64,000 nucleotides of DNA from Woronichinia naegeliana WA131 (GCA_025370055.1 CP073041.1:62001-126000), one strand, 5' to 3'; shown: positions 17,634 through 27,226, counted from the stretch's first letter. Made by a program: numbers and translations. Notes: generated from the letters alone by a model not told the origin.

Positions 17634-18083
17634 TTGGAACGTACTTTTCTGATGGTCAAACCCGACGGTGTACAGCGCAATCTAGTCGGAGAAATTATTC
17701 GTCGTTTTGAAACCAAGGGCTATAAATTGGTGGGACTAAAATTGATGTCCGTCTCCCAAGAGTTGGCTGAAAAACATTATGATGCCCTCAAGGATAAACC
17801 GTTTTTTCCTGGTTTAGTGAGTTTTATTTGTTCTTCTCCCGTTGTCGCGATGGTTTGGGAAGGGGACAATGTGGTTGCCACCTCTCGACAAATGATTGGA
17901 GCCACAAATCCTCATGCCGCCGTGCCAGGTACGATTCGCGGTGATTTTGGCGTTTCTGTGGGTCGCAATATCATTCATGGTTCTGATGCCATTGAAACGG
18001 CTACACGAGAAATTGGCCTCTGGTTTAGTGAAGCAGAATTAACTGCTTGGAATGCGGCGATCACTAGTTGGCTCTACGAGTAA
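17634..18083 (+). CDS. ndk: Nucleoside diphosphate kinase
   Basis: 149 residues, full family length. It transfers the gamma phosphate of ATP to NDPs through a phospho-histidine. [15 protein letters not shown] is the N-terminal signature and [16 protein letters not shown] carries the catalytic His. The start is TTG at 17634, supported by AGGAGG at 17623-17628 and by exact alignment of the N-terminus ([10 protein letters not shown]). It is monocistronic, with a terminator just downstream. Confidence 0.96.
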   Translation: MERTFLMVKPDGVQRNLVGEIIRRFETKGYKLVGLKLMSVSQELAEKHYDALKDKPFFPGLVSFICSSPVVAMVWEGDNVVATSRQMIGATNPHAAVPGTIRGDFGVSVGRNIIHGSDAIETATREIGLWFSEAELTAWNAAITSWLYE

Positions 18084-18111
18084 AAAGATTACCTTGAATA
18101 TCTAAAAAAAG

Positions 18112-18144
18112 ACCCGATCCTAATCATAGAAATCGGGTTTTTCT
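18112..18144. terminator. Rho-independent terminator after ndk
   Basis: An ACCCGAT stem (18112-18118) pairs with ATCGGGT (18132-18138), followed by a T-rich run; A-rich sequence on the left side could let it work in the opposite direction for folE as well. Confidence 0.8.
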
Positions 18145-18174
18145 TTACTTTTTAAACATTTTAGCCATTAAAGT

Positions 18175-18912
18175 CTAGTAAAAATTAGGGCGATGACTGA
18201 GTAAATTCAAGAATTCTTCACGGGTTTTTTGTTCCTCTTGGAAAACACCAATCATGGCACTGGTGACAGTCCAGGAACCTGGTTTTTGGACACCGCGCAT
18301 CACCATACACATATGGGTCGCTTCCATTACCACCGCTACTCCCTGGGGATCAAGAATTTCCTTGACTGCTTCAGCAATTTGTCGGGTGAGACGTTCTTGT
18401 ACCTGTAAACGACGAGAGTACATTTCCACAATCCGAGCTAATTTGCTTAAACCCACCACTTTTTGATTGGGAATATAAGCAACATGAGCCTTGCCCATGA
18501 AGGGAAGCATATGATGTTCACAAAGACTAAAAAAGTCAATATCTCGAACTAAGACCATTTCATTATGGCCTTCATTAAAAATAGCCCCATTGACCAACTT
18601 TTCGAGGGATTGATTATAACCCTGGGTCAAAAACTGCATCGCCTCGGCTACTCGTTTTGGCGTTTTTAATAAACCCTCCCGTTCAGGATCTTCGCCCACT
18701 GATTCCAATAAGCTTTTGACCGCTCCCATCATTTTTTCTTTATTGGCATCATTTGCTATCACTTCCGGGTGAATTTGAACGGGTTGTCCGTTATGGGTAT
18801 TGCGGTCTGGACGAGGGACAACTAGCTCCGTTAATTTAGGACTGGACACATCGTTACTGTTAATCATGCCATTACTGGAAAGGTCAGGGGAAGAGGCAAC
18901 TGTCATAATCAA
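18175..18912 (-). CDS. folE: GTP cyclohydrolase I
   Basis: 245 residues. It makes 7,8-dihydroneopterin triphosphate from GTP, the first step of folate and pterin synthesis. [36 protein letters not shown] (zinc Cys and His), [23 protein letters not shown] and [13 protein letters not shown] (second zinc Cys) are all present. The roughly 60-residue N-terminal extension is low-complexity, common in the family. The start may be the ATG at 18906 rather than 18912. It converges with ndk on the shared terminator region. Confidence 0.95.
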   Translation of the reverse strand: MIMTVASSPDLSSNGMINSNDVSSPKLTELVVPRPDRNTHNGQPVQIHPEVIANDANKEKMMGAVKSLLESVGEDPEREGLLKTPKRVAEAMQFLTQGYNQSLEKLVNGAIFNEGHNEMVLVRDIDFFSLCEHHMLPFMGKAHVAYIPNQKVVGLSKLARIVEMYSRRLQVQERLTRQIAEAVKEILDPQGVAVVMEATHMCMVMRGVQKPGSWTVTSAMIGVFQEEQKTREEFLNLLSHRPNFY

Positions 18913-19269
18913 GGTCGTGAGTTGTAAGTAGGGGTTTAGAGAATACTGGCATTGAACATAATCGTCATTTCCTCAATTCAATTGGGCCAAATTCTGCGGC
19001 GATCGCTTACTAGCTCCAGTGACTAGAACCTTGAAAGGTTGCAAAGAAGAATTCATAAAACAATGGTGGCCACTCTCTAAGATTGCTGGCAATGCGAGAA
19101 ACTAACCCCTGGGAATGGGGATGTTTTTTCACCCTTGGCAGCCAAGAAGATTAGAACTTGGTTAAGAAATGTAACATCTCAATACCATCGGCATTATATC
19201 ATTTCTGTATGCGGTCAACTGGTGAAGAAAAAAGATCCCCAGGAAAAACGTCTCTGCTGTAAATTCGAC
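18913..19269. other. Intergenic region between folE and accA
   Basis: 357 bp, presumably holding the folE promoter. One HIP1 octamer is present near 19000. There are no hairpin, small ORF with a ribosome site, or RNA gene that I can support. Confidence 0.5.
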
Positions 19270-20244
19270 TTAATTTTCCAGAAACTGCCCCATTTGCCGA
19301 AATTTCTGATAGCGCAATTCCCGCCGTTGATGGGGAGTCATTTGTAATAGGGTTTTCAAATGGTCTAGGATTGACTGTTTCAGTAGGGCTGAGGCATTGA
19401 GCGGATTAGAGTGGGCGGCTCCGGATGGTTCGGGCACAATATCATCGATAATTCCCAAGTCTTTGAGATCTTTGGAGGTAATCTTGAGGGCGATCGCCGC
19501 TTTATCGGATTTTTTTGCATCTTTCCAGAGAATGGCGGCACAGGCTTCAGGCGTTGCAACGGTATAGACGGCGTGTTCAAGCATTAAAACCCGATCGCCG
19601 ACTCCAATTCCCAAGGCCCCGCCAGATCCGCCTTCACCAATCACCGTACAAATGATGGGAACTTCAAAACTAAACATTTGCCGCAGATTATAGGCGATCG
19701 CTTCTCCCTGACCCAGTTTTTCCGCATCTACGCCTGCCCAGGCTCCAGGGGTATCAATAAAGGTAATGATGGGCATTCCAAACTGTTCCGCGTGTTCCAT
19801 CAAGCGTAGGGCTTTACGGTAGCCATTAGGGGCTGGCATTCCAAAATTGCGGGCCACATTGTCCTTCGTATCCCGTCCCTTTTGATGCCCCATGATCACC
19901 ACCGGCTGACCGTCTAATCTCGCGACTCCACCGACTAGGGCAGGATCATCATAACCACCGCGATCGCCGTGCATTTCAAACCAATCATCTGTGATGGCTT
20001 GGATATAGTCGAGGGTACTGGGACGACGAGGATGACGGGCTAACTGAAGTTGTTGGGAGGGATTAAGATTGCCAAAGATTTCCTTGCGTAATTGCTCGGC
20101 TCGGCTTTCTAACTGGGACAGTTGTTCGGAAACATCAACATTTTCTTCCTTAGCCAATTCTCGGATCTGGTTAATTTTCTCTTCTAATTCGTACAAAGGC
20201 TTTTCAAAGTCTAAGAGGAAAATTCGGCGTTCACTAGTGCTCAT
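19270..20244 (-). CDS. accA: Acetyl-CoA carboxylase carboxyltransferase subunit alpha
   Basis: 324 residues, normal length. It forms the carboxyltransferase with AccD and makes malonyl-CoA for fatty acid synthesis. [22 protein letters not shown] is the N-terminal coiled-coil; [53 protein letters not shown] and [17 protein letters not shown] are the crotonase-fold blocks, and AAILWKDA follows. All key regions are intact. Confidence 0.96.
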   Translation of the reverse strand: MSTSERRIFLLDFEKPLYELEEKINQIRELAKEENVDVSEQLSQLESRAEQLRKEIFGNLNPSQQLQLARHPRRPSTLDYIQAITDDWFEMHGDRGGYDDPALVGGVARLDGQPVVIMGHQKGRDTKDNVARNFGMPAPNGYRKALRLMEHAEQFGMPIITFIDTPGAWAGVDAEKLGQGEAIAYNLRQMFSFEVPIICTVIGEGGSGGALGIGVGDRVLMLEHAVYTVATPEACAAILWKDAKKSDKAAIALKITSKDLKDLGIIDDIVPEPSGAAHSNPLNASALLKQSILDHLKTLLQMTPHQRRELRYQKFRQMGQFLEN

Positions 20245-20472
20245 TATGGTTCGGACGGACTAAATTAAAGGATTAATCTGTTTTTCTCTAACCCTTAATT
20301 GTACGCTCCCTTGGCTAGTCAGGAGCGATCGCGGGAATGTTAAAATTTAGCCATGTTCGGTAAGGTGTGCAAATTTAGCCGAAAACTTTTCTGAAGATGA
20401 TGCAACGTGGTTGCTCGTTCGTGATCTGGTATCTTGCTCCTATTCAAACAGTGTATTAACACGGTAATTCCT

Positions 20473-21216
20473 ATGTCAATAAATCACCAACCTACCGTTG
20501 AAATTCTAGCAGACAAAGAAAGCTTGATTGAACGTATCCTAGCAATTGTGATCGCAAAATTAGAAGCCGCGATCGCACTACGGGGTCAGGCTACTATTGC
20601 CCTCTCCGGTGGTAGTACTCCCAAGCCGCTCTATGAAGCCTTGGCCAAACAATCCCTTCCCTGGCCTCAGATACAGGTATTTTGGGGAGATGAACGCTAT
20701 GTTCCCAGTGACCATCCCGATAGTAATCAAAGAATGACTCGTCATGCTTGGCTAGATCATATCGAAATGCCCCCCAGCAATATTCATCCCATGCCCACTG
20801 AAGCGGGAGATGCGGATCGAGATGCCGAAGATTACGAAAATGAATTAGCGAAATTTTTTCATTTAGCGGCAGGAGAATTTCCGCAGTTTGATTTGATTCT
20901 TTTAGGTTTAGGGGATGACGCTCACACTGCCTCTCTTTTTCCCCAGACTGCGGCTCTTAAAGTTCGCGATCGCCTAATTACGGTGGGGAATAAAGATGGT
21001 CAACCCCGTTTAACTTTTACCGTGTCTCTCATTAATCAAGCCGCTTGTGTTATTTTTCTCGTAGCTGGAGCGAGTAAACAACCGGCTCTGGCCGAAATTT
21101 TTGCCCCAGAAGCAGATCCGTTTACCTATCCGGCTCGTTTGATTCAACCCCAGGGAGAATTGATCTGGCTTTTGGATCAAGCAGCTGGAGAAAATTTGCC
21201 TAGCAGTATTAATTAG
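20473..21216 (+). CDS. pgl: 6-phosphogluconolactonase
   Basis: 247 residues from the ATG at 20473 (a TTG-led extension to 20434 lacks family support). It hydrolyses 6-phosphogluconolactone in the oxidative pentose phosphate pathway. ALSGGSTPKPLYEAL, VFWGDERYVPSDHPDSN, and DLILLGLGDDAHTASLFP are diagnostic. It is followed after 8 bp by a HAD phosphatase, probably co-transcribed. Confidence 0.93.
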   Translation: MSINHQPTVEILADKESLIERILAIVIAKLEAAIALRGQATIALSGGSTPKPLYEALAKQSLPWPQIQVFWGDERYVPSDHPDSNQRMTRHAWLDHIEMPPSNIHPMPTEAGDADRDAEDYENELAKFFHLAAGEFPQFDLILLGLGDDAHTASLFPQTAALKVRDRLITVGNKDGQPRLTFTVSLINQAACVIFLVAGASKQPALAEIFAPEADPFTYPARLIQPQGELIWLLDQAAGENLPSSIN

Positions 21217-21224
21217 GAATTATT

Positions 21225-22043
21225 GTGGATATTCGCCTACTAGTTCTGGATATTGACGGTACGATCGCCCCTCGTTCTAATCAGGTCAGTGAACGAGTTC
21301 AAGCTTGTCTGCAACGGGTACAACAAAAAGGGATTAGAGTCGCCCTAGCAACGGGGAGAATGTTTCATTCGGCTTTACCCTTCCATCAAGCGATCAATTC
21401 TGATTTGCCGATGGTTGCCTATAACGGAGCCTGGGTAAAAGATCCCTTTTCAGGAACCTTGCACCGTGAATTTAGCTTACCAACGGAGATCGCCCTAGAG
21501 GTATTAGATCATTTTGAAAGTCCTCTTTTTAAGGAGCATTTAGAAGTCCATTGTTATTACGAAGATCGACTTTATGTGCGTGAAATTACCTCGGAAACCC
21601 AACGTTACGTGAATCGTTCGGGCGTAAAACCCCATCCAGTCGGTGATCTACGTCCCATTATCGAAAAATCGACGATTAAGTTATTAGCGATTAGTTCTAA
21701 CCAGACAATGATGCAAAGGCTGAGACAATCTCTCGGCGATCGCTATTCTTCTGATCAGGTGTATTTCACCCAATCAACGGAATCCTATCTGGAGGTCACT
21801 CATCCCCAATCGAACAAAGGGTTAGCCACTCAATATTTGGTGGAAGAATTATTAGGATTAAACGCTCAACAGGTGATGGCGATCGGAGACAATTTTAATG
21901 ATCGAGAATTATTAACCTATGCAGGTATCGGTATTGCCATGGGAGATGCTCCACCGGAAATTCAATCTTTAGCGGATTGGGTCACTGCTGATGCCGAAGC
22001 GGATGGTGTGGCGATCGCCCTAGAGAAATTTTTACTGTACTGA
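21225..22043 (+). CDS. HAD-superfamily (Cof-type) phosphatase
   Basis: 272 residues with a GTG start at 21225, 8 bp after the pgl stop. LVLDIDGTIAPRSNQ is motif I (DxDGT), ALATGRMFH motif II region, VEELLGLNAQQVMAIGDNFNDRELL motif IV (GDnxND), with IAMGDAPPEI at the end; the cap is of the Cof/C2B type. Members dephosphorylate small phosphorylated metabolites; the substrate cannot be read from sequence. Co-occurrence with pgl hints at sugar phosphate but is weak evidence. Confidence 0.85.
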   Translation: MDIRLLVLDIDGTIAPRSNQVSERVQACLQRVQQKGIRVALATGRMFHSALPFHQAINSDLPMVAYNGAWVKDPFSGTLHREFSLPTEIALEVLDHFESPLFKEHLEVHCYYEDRLYVREITSETQRYVNRSGVKPHPVGDLRPIIEKSTIKLLAISSNQTMMQRLRQSLGDRYSSDQVYFTQSTESYLEVTHPQSNKGLATQYLVEELLGLNAQQVMAIGDNFNDRELLTYAGIGIAMGDAPPEIQSLADWVTADAEADGVAIALEKFLLY

Positions 22044-22083
22044 TCAACAGATTCAGAAGACGATCTTGGCTGTTAATTTTTCC

Positions 22084-23028
22084 CTAATCATCAATGCGAT
22101 AGCCATATTCAAGGAGGTGCTGATTAGACTGTCGCCATTGGGGTTCTACCTTAACAAATAGTTTTAAAAAAACATCGCCAGCAATCAATTTTTGGATCTG
22201 TTGTCGGGCGGCTGTGCCAATTTCCTTGAGCATGGTTCCCTGTTTCCCGATCAAAATGCCTTTTTGAGAAGCACGTTCAACGGTAATGGCAGCAAAAACG
22301 TTAGTTCGTTGGGGCGTTTCCTCAATTTTTTCGATCACAATGGCAACGGAATGAGGCACTTCCTGGCGAGTTTGTAAAAGAATTTGTTCACGGATTAACT
22401 CAGCCATAATAAAGCGTTCTGGTTGGTCGGTGATATAGTCTGGTGGATAGTAGTAGGGGCCAACCTCAAGGCGTTCTAATATTAAGGATTGTAATAAGGG
22501 TAAACCTTCTCCTGTTAAAGCCGAAAATTTACAAAGCGGCCAATGTTGAATATCGGCTAAATTCCCATAACTTTGATCAATAGTTTCTGCCTTTTCTGTC
22601 TGTTGATCCGCCTTATTTAATCCCAAAATGACCGGCGTTTGCCGTTGCGCTAATAGTTCCACAATATAGCGATCGCCGCCACCGAGGGGGGTAGTACTAT
22701 CGACAATGAACAGAATTAAATCAACGGTATCAATCGCATTTTCCGCATTTTTAACTAAAACACGACCCAATTGATGATGGGGTTTATGGATGCCAGGCGT
22801 ATCCACCAAAATGAGTTGGGCTGTTTCTGTGGTTAAAATACCGCGCAAACGGTTACGGGTCGTCTGGGCAACGGGAGAGGTAATAGCAATTTTTTCACCC
22901 ACTAACTGATTCATTAAGGTAGATTTGCCCACATTGGGACGGCCAATAATGCCCACAAATCCCGATTTAAAGCCAGGGGGAGCCGTAGGAATCGGGACAT
23001 AGTTATCTAAAATATTATTCATCGACAA
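22084..23028 (-). CDS. era: GTPase Era
   Basis: 314 residues. It assists 30S ribosome assembly by binding the 3' end of 16S rRNA. G1 is GRPNVGKSTLMN, the switch-I region carries PVAQTTRNRLRG, G3 is DTPGIHKP, G4 is NKAD, and the C-terminal KH domain includes GILIGKQGTMLKEIG. The start may be the ATG at 23028 or the one two codons later. It is convergent with the HAD gene. Confidence 0.95.
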   Translation of the reverse strand: MSMNNILDNYVPIPTAPPGFKSGFVGIIGRPNVGKSTLMNQLVGEKIAITSPVAQTTRNRLRGILTTETAQLILVDTPGIHKPHHQLGRVLVKNAENAIDTVDLILFIVDSTTPLGGGDRYIVELLAQRQTPVILGLNKADQQTEKAETIDQSYGNLADIQHWPLCKFSALTGEGLPLLQSLILERLEVGPYYYPPDYITDQPERFIMAELIREQILLQTRQEVPHSVAIVIEKIEETPQRTNVFAAITVERASQKGILIGKQGTMLKEIGTAARQQIQKLIAGDVFLKLFVKVEPQWRQSNQHLLEYGYRIDD

Positions 23029-23140
23029 AAGTTAGAATTTTGGGTTAAGATAATCAGTAATGACGTTTATTGTCATTCTATCAATTAAGTTAACACATAA
23101 AATTCAACATTTGTATTCTTTCTGTAATGGTCTTTAAAAA

Positions 23141-24277
23141 ATGCTAATCAGAGATTTAACGATTCAAGGATATCGCTGTTTTGAAGATTTTTCTATGGAC
23201 GGTTTAACCCGTGTCAATCTTTTGGTGGGGAATAATAATAGTGGTAAAACTAGCTTTTTAGAAGCCGTTTATCTATTAGTAAATCAACCTACCTTTAACA
23301 GTAAAAATTTAGGCAAAATTCTTAAAGAACTTTTTGAAAATCGAAACGAGTTTAGTCAACATATTGAAAATTATGAAAGTTATGAAGGAGAATCTACTTA
23401 TGTTCAAAAAAAATATTTTATAGATCGTCTTTTCTATGGATATGGCCGCAATAACCTTGATGAATCTTCTATTTTTAGTCATCATGACCATATTATAAGT
23501 ACAAAAATAACTAAAAATGAATATGATGAAGAACATATTAGCTTATGGTATTCAAACAATCGACTTATGTTTGAAATGGACACAGACAAAAAACGAGTAA
23601 TAGAAACTTGTTTTAAATTTAATTTTCACGGATTAATCAATGAATTTGCTTATCAGTTGGATGAATCTTTTTCTGAAGATTACATTAAACACAAAACTTT
23701 TTTTTATGAAGAAATTCAATCTTCTCTTTTTCTTTCAAATTATCAAATTAATCTGGAAAAAGTTTCGAGTGTTTGGGACGAAATCGAACTTACCCCTAAA
23801 GAGGATATTGTAATAGAAGCCCTCAGAATTATTTTACCTACTGTTGATCGTATTGGTTTTAGTGTCAATGAGGGGTTTAATAATATCAGGCTAAAAGTAA
23901 AGGATCATCAAAAGCCAATTCCGTTAAGCAGTATGGGCTATGGAATGAATCGGATTTTAAACTTAGCAATTGCTCTAGTCAGCACCGAAAAAGGTGTTTT
24001 ATTAATTGATGAAATTGAAACAGGCTTACATTACGAAGCCCAACTTGATATGTGGCGATTAGTTCTTAAAACGGCTCAAGATTTAGATGTTCAAGTATTT
24101 GCAACTACCCACAGTTGGGATTGTATTGCCGCTTTTAAAGAAGCATTGCAAGAATTAGAAGATCAATCCGTTGCTAAATTATTTAGATTAGATAGCAAAT
24201 ACGGTAAACTTCGCGCTGTAGAATATGATGCTGAAGAAATTCGTATTGCGGTTAATCAGGGAGTTGAGGTTCGCTAA
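23141..24277 (+). CDS. AAA15/21-type ATPase (OLD-like), first gene of a two-gene putative defence module
   Basis: 378 residues. Walker A is VGNNNSGKTSFLEA (residues 29-42), an ABC-like signature region is PIPLSSMGYGMNRILNLAIAL, Walker B is GVLLIDEIETGLH (around residue 290), and the D/H-loop region is FATTHSWDCIAAF. The middle 150 residues are AT-rich and variable. This is the SMC/Rad50-like ATPase half of overcoming-lysogenization-defect (OLD) type proteins. The following gene starts at the base right after its stop (TAAATG) and encodes a TOPRIM-like domain, so together they make a split OLD-type ATPase/nuclease, an arrangement used by several anti-phage systems. Confidence 0.85.
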   Translation: MLIRDLTIQGYRCFEDFSMDGLTRVNLLVGNNNSGKTSFLEAVYLLVNQPTFNSKNLGKILKELFENRNEFSQHIENYESYEGESTYVQKKYFIDRLFYGYGRNNLDESSIFSHHDHIISTKITKNEYDEEHISLWYSNNRLMFEMDTDKKRVIETCFKFNFHGLINEFAYQLDESFSEDYIKHKTFFYEEIQSSLFLSNYQINLEKVSSVWDEIELTPKEDIVIEALRIILPTVDRIGFSVNEGFNNIRLKVKDHQKPIPLSSMGYGMNRILNLAIALVSTEKGVLLIDEIETGLHYEAQLDMWRLVLKTAQDLDVQVFATTHSWDCIAAFKEALQELEDQSVAKLFRLDSKYGKLRAVEYDAEEIRIAVNQGVEVR

Positions 24278-24961
24278 ATGTCTAATAATAAACCTTCTGG
24301 CGAAAATCAAGTTGAACAGTTATTGATTGTAGAAGGCTCAAACGATCAGCACGTTGTTTGGGCTTTAGCCAAAAGACATCAACTTCCCCAAACCTTTTCT
24401 GTAGAAATACCAGAAGAAAATAATAAGAGAGGTGGAATTAGTCTGGTTTTAGATCGCTTACGAGTAGAACTGAAAAGAAATAAGCTGAAAACTCTCGGAA
24501 TTGTGATTGATGCGGATCGAAATATAGATTCACAATGGCAAAGAATTAAAGATATTTTAGTCAAATCAGGCTATCCAATTATTCCCGATCATCCTCAGCC
24601 AGAAGGATGGATTCAAGTTTTATCGGATGGAGTAGGACGGCCGAAAATTGGTGTCTGGTTAATGCCCAATAATCAATTACCTGGTATTTTAGAAGACTTT
24701 GTTAAGGCTCTTATTCCTGAAAATGATTTACTTTTGGCAAAAGCGGAAGCAATTATTCAAGAAATAGAACAGGAACAATTAAATCGGTATAGTCAAGTTG
24801 ACCATGCAAAAGCCTTAATTCATACCTGGTTAGCTTGGCAAAAAGAACCAGGACAACCGATGGGTCAAGCCATTACAGCAAAAGCTTTACAATCGGATAG
24901 TGCGATCGCCGCTAAATTTGTGATTTGGCTAAATCAATTATTTAATCCAATAGACCAATAA
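24278..24961 (+). CDS. DUF3226/TOPRIM-like protein, second gene of the ATPase module
   Basis: 227 residues. QLLIVEGSNDQHVV gives the TOPRIM Glu and LGIVIDADRNIDSQW gives the DxD; PKIGVWLMPNN and GILEDFVKALIP are the usual DUF3226 blocks. TOPRIM folds bind metal and cut DNA or RNA. It is directly fused to the preceding gene's stop, so the two should be made in fixed ratio. Alternative: a non-defence maintenance role for the pair cannot be excluded from sequence. Confidence 0.8.
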   Translation: MSNNKPSGENQVEQLLIVEGSNDQHVVWALAKRHQLPQTFSVEIPEENNKRGGISLVLDRLRVELKRNKLKTLGIVIDADRNIDSQWQRIKDILVKSGYPIIPDHPQPEGWIQVLSDGVGRPKIGVWLMPNNQLPGILEDFVKALIPENDLLLAKAEAIIQEIEQEQLNRYSQVDHAKALIHTWLAWQKEPGQPMGQAITAKALQSDSAIAAKFVIWLNQLFNPIDQ

Positions 24962-25232
24962 AGCTTATTTTCAGATTCTTAGTATTTTTACAAGAAATAA
25001 TTCCTAACGCGATCGCCTATTTTTCGATATTTCTCTGTTCTTCAACGGGAACGTGCTATAAGTAATAAATTTTCATAGATTCTATTCTAAGCTATTAAGA
25101 ATAGTGATGGTGGAAATGGCGATAATCGTCATCTAAATCAAAGGTTTGGCTCATAAGCTTAAATGCCTTTTTGTTCGTAAGGGAGACAACAGTTATAATC
25201 ATTCTATCGTAATTAACAATTAACTTTTTCCC

Positions 25233-25520
25233 ATGAGTCAACAACTAACCTTAGAACTCAGTGATGAGATTTACAATGCTTTACAATATCAAGCTGATGC
25301 GATCGGCTTATCTGTCACTGATTGGATAATCACAAAACTCGGCAACTCTGATAGCGTTGAAAAAACGCCAAATAATACGCAACAAGAACAGGCAAGGCAA
25401 CGTTTTAAAAGTCATGCAGATAGTATGAGTCTAGGCTATGCCACTAGTATAGATAATGAATCGATTGATAATGATATGATTTCTTCCTTCGATCAAGATT
25501 CTCCAGAAAGCCAAATTTAG
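25233..25520 (+). CDS. Small ribbon-helix-helix-like protein
   Basis: 95 residues. LTLELSDEIYNALQYQADAIGLSVTDWII resembles the beta-strand/helix start of CopG/ribbon-helix-helix antitoxins. The C-terminus is acidic and low-complexity. No toxin partner is recognisable downstream. Annotation as a solitary antitoxin is tentative. Confidence 0.55.
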   Translation: MSQQLTLELSDEIYNALQYQADAIGLSVTDWIITKLGNSDSVEKTPNNTQQEQARQRFKSHADSMSLGYATSIDNESIDNDMISSFDQDSPESQI

Positions 25521-25649
25521 GAAGTTTTTACTTTAAAGAATCTAAATCAGTGCTACTCAGAAGATGAACCAATTTACAATTTAACTCATATTAAAGAAAA
25601 TAATCTCGACTATAGGTTAAAATAAATAATTAACATTGAGGGTGTAGTT

Positions 25650-25871
25650 ATGAGAAGCTTAAGTGATTATACAATTGTTTTGAGACCTGATGATAATGGC
25701 ACTTTTGTTGCTCGTATTCCAGCAATTAAAGGTTGCCATGCCTGGGGAGAAACGCCTGAACAGGCAAGGGAAGAACTTAACAATGTTTTTGCAATGATTT
25801 GTGAAGAATATCTTGAAGCAGGACAACCTTTGCCCAATGACGTTGAGTTGATTATTGCCCATGCCAGCTAA
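25650..25871 (+). CDS. HicB-type antitoxin
   Basis: 73 residues: YTIVLRPDDNGTFVARIPAIKGCHAWGETPEQA is the degenerate RNase-H-like HicB fold, with LNNVFAMICEEYLEAGQPLP following. It normally neutralises a HicA mRNA interferase encoded immediately beside it. A GAGGG-type ribosome site precedes the ATG. Here the adjacent hicA appears truncated (25861-25935). Confidence 0.75.
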   Translation: MRSLSDYTIVLRPDDNGTFVARIPAIKGCHAWGETPEQAREELNNVFAMICEEYLEAGQPLPNDVELIIAHAS

Positions 25872-25935
25872 AGCTAAGACGTTAGAAAAAGTTGCTAAAA
25901 TAATGAGAAATTTAGTTTGGTCTTTGTTGAGTTAA
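25861..25935 (+). pseudogene. Possible truncated hicA remnant
   Basis: A 24-codon frame whose ATG overlaps the hicB end, beginning MPAKAKTLEKVAKI, which looks like the start of a HicA (MPxKARxLEKxAKKLGF...). It then departs from the family and stops. The His-containing catalytic part is absent. Support is only the N-terminal resemblance and the position. Confidence 0.35.
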
Positions 25936-26062
25936 TTTATAAAGAGGCGATCATATTAACCTACATGATCGCATTACAAAAAATTAGTTAGTTATTGTTT
26001 TTATAAATAGATTCGTTAAGTCAAATCACGGAGCGGCGATCGCGCTAATTATTTAAATCAGC

Positions 26063-26396
26063 TTACTTTGCATCAGATAAGGCTGTCGTTGCATATTGTA
26101 AGGAAAAATTTAGCAGGTCATTTTGATCCTGTTCTGTCCAGGTTTCGCTTTCTTCAATTGCTGAGGAAGGTTGATCAACGAGTTCATTAAGAATTAGGGC
26201 GTTGCTTAATCAGGGTATGAAATAGAATTTTGCATACATCTAGAAACCAGTGTGAGTCAATGTTTTAAAAATTGCATCTTTAGAGATTCATACCTCAAGT
26301 CAGCAACGCCAGAATTAGTTTGGCTAATCTTAGTCGTTCGGTTGGCGGTAAGTTGCGAACGGTTTGGGTATAAATTTCTTGGACTGATGTTCTCAT
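26063..26396 (-). pseudogene. Small antitoxin-like gene interrupted by a MITE
   Basis: The start at 26396 gives MRTSVQEIYTQTVRNLPP, typical of short cyanobacterial antitoxin-like proteins. At 26318-26190 the frame is broken by the 113-bp MITE; without it the frame continues NELVDQPSSAIEE ... to a stop at 26063-26065, restoring a protein of about 70 residues. With the MITE the protein ends after LALLT. No toxin gene is visible beside it. Confidence 0.7.
26198..26310. mobile_element. 113-bp MITE
   Basis: Terminal inverted repeats GGCGTTGCTTAATCAGGGTAT and (inverted) GGCGTTGCTGACTTGAGGTAT; target duplication AGAATTAG at 26190-26197 and 26311-26318. It has no coding capacity. The parent IS is not in this window. 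Confidence 0.85.
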
Positions 26397-26498
26397 AATG
26401 AATTGTTTTTCAATTAAGCGTGTTTCAAAAAATGATTGCATATTACAAAAAATAGTAAAAAGTTGGATTAACGAAAGGCAATCCAACCTAAGAAGCGG

Positions 26499-26606
26499 CG
26501 ATCGCACTACCTCAACAGTTTGTCCTACAATCAGATTCGGAGCTTGAATTTCAATTCTATTTCCTGGCAGGACTTTTGCCGTCGTGTACAAAGTTGATTT
26601 GACCAT
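26499..26606 (-). pseudogene. N-terminal remnant of an antitoxin-like gene
   Basis: MVKSTLYTTAKVLPGNRIE... followed by VGQTVEVV matches the first 35 residues of AbrB-like cyanobacterial antitoxins. The frame then runs into unrelated sequence containing a GTTGGATT/AATCCAAC hairpin and finally fuses by chance with the neighbouring small gene. It is probably a relic. Confidence 0.45.
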
Positions 26607-26659
26607 TTTTAGCCCTTTATTTTAGTATTTTTATTGTAGTTTAATGTTAGCGATCGCAA

Positions 26660-26765
26660 TGAACTACCCCGCTGCAAGCAGACGGGGTATGGAAGATGTT
26701 TTGCTCGCAAACCGACGGTTTCCATTGCAACTTTAAATTTTTCGCTGCAAGCAGCGGGGAATTAA
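26660..26765. repeat. Paired CCCCGCTGCAAGCAG hairpins
   Basis: CCCCGCTGCAAGCAGACGGGG (about 26668-26688) and CGCTGCAAGCAGCGGGG (near 26741-26757) are two related imperfect palindromes 50 bp apart. Similar hairpins often flank tnpB or the right end of IS200/IS605 elements in cyanobacteria, so this may be a relic of one. No transposase piece is visible. Confidence 0.4.
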
Positions 26766-26776
26766 CCCAAGAAAGA

Positions 26777-27226
26777 TTAAAAATGGTTTAAAAGTTGTTT
26801 TTCGGCCTGCAACGGGTCTTTTATGTTTAATTGATTTCGTGCTTTTTCTATAATTTGTTGGGTTTTATATGCACCAGATATCTGACAAAAAAGAGTGAAC
26901 AAGTTCAGGCCAATGATTTGGGCTGTATCTGGATATTTAAGTGTTAAGTCTAACCTAACATATGTGAGAATTGATATGAAGATCGGCATAAGTGCTGCCC
27001 AGTGTACATAAACCCAAGTGCCAGATTTCCCAAACAACACACCATCCCAATTTCTTAATTTCGTAACACTAATTATGCCTCCAACATAGGGAATAAAAAG
27101 CCAAAATAGCCAGTGCGCCCATATTCTAGCTTTCGCAGCATAGAGCAACTTTATTCTACTACCTCTTGAGATATCTGATTGGGGTGGAATTGTTTTCTCA
27201 ACTCTTTCTTTTTGAGGCACTGGCAT
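26777..27226 (-). CDS. Membrane protein with start codon supplied by an IS end
   Basis: 149 codons. Hydrophobic segments around residues 35-55 (IWAHWLFWLFIPYVGGI), 70-92 (WVYVHWAALMPIFISIL) and 102-118 (IIGLNLFTLFCQISG) suggest three membrane helices. I do not recognise the family. The first codons (ATG CCA GTG CC) are the terminal inverted repeat of the IS at 27216, so the native N-terminus has been lost or replaced. It may be a fragment of a larger gene. Confidence 0.5.
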   Translation of the reverse strand: MPVPQKERVEKTIPPQSDISRGSRIKLLYAAKARIWAHWLFWLFIPYVGGIISVTKLRNWDGVLFGKSGTWVYVHWAALMPIFISILTYVRLDLTLKYPDTAQIIGLNLFTLFCQISGAYKTQQIIEKARNQLNIKDPLQAEKQLLNHF

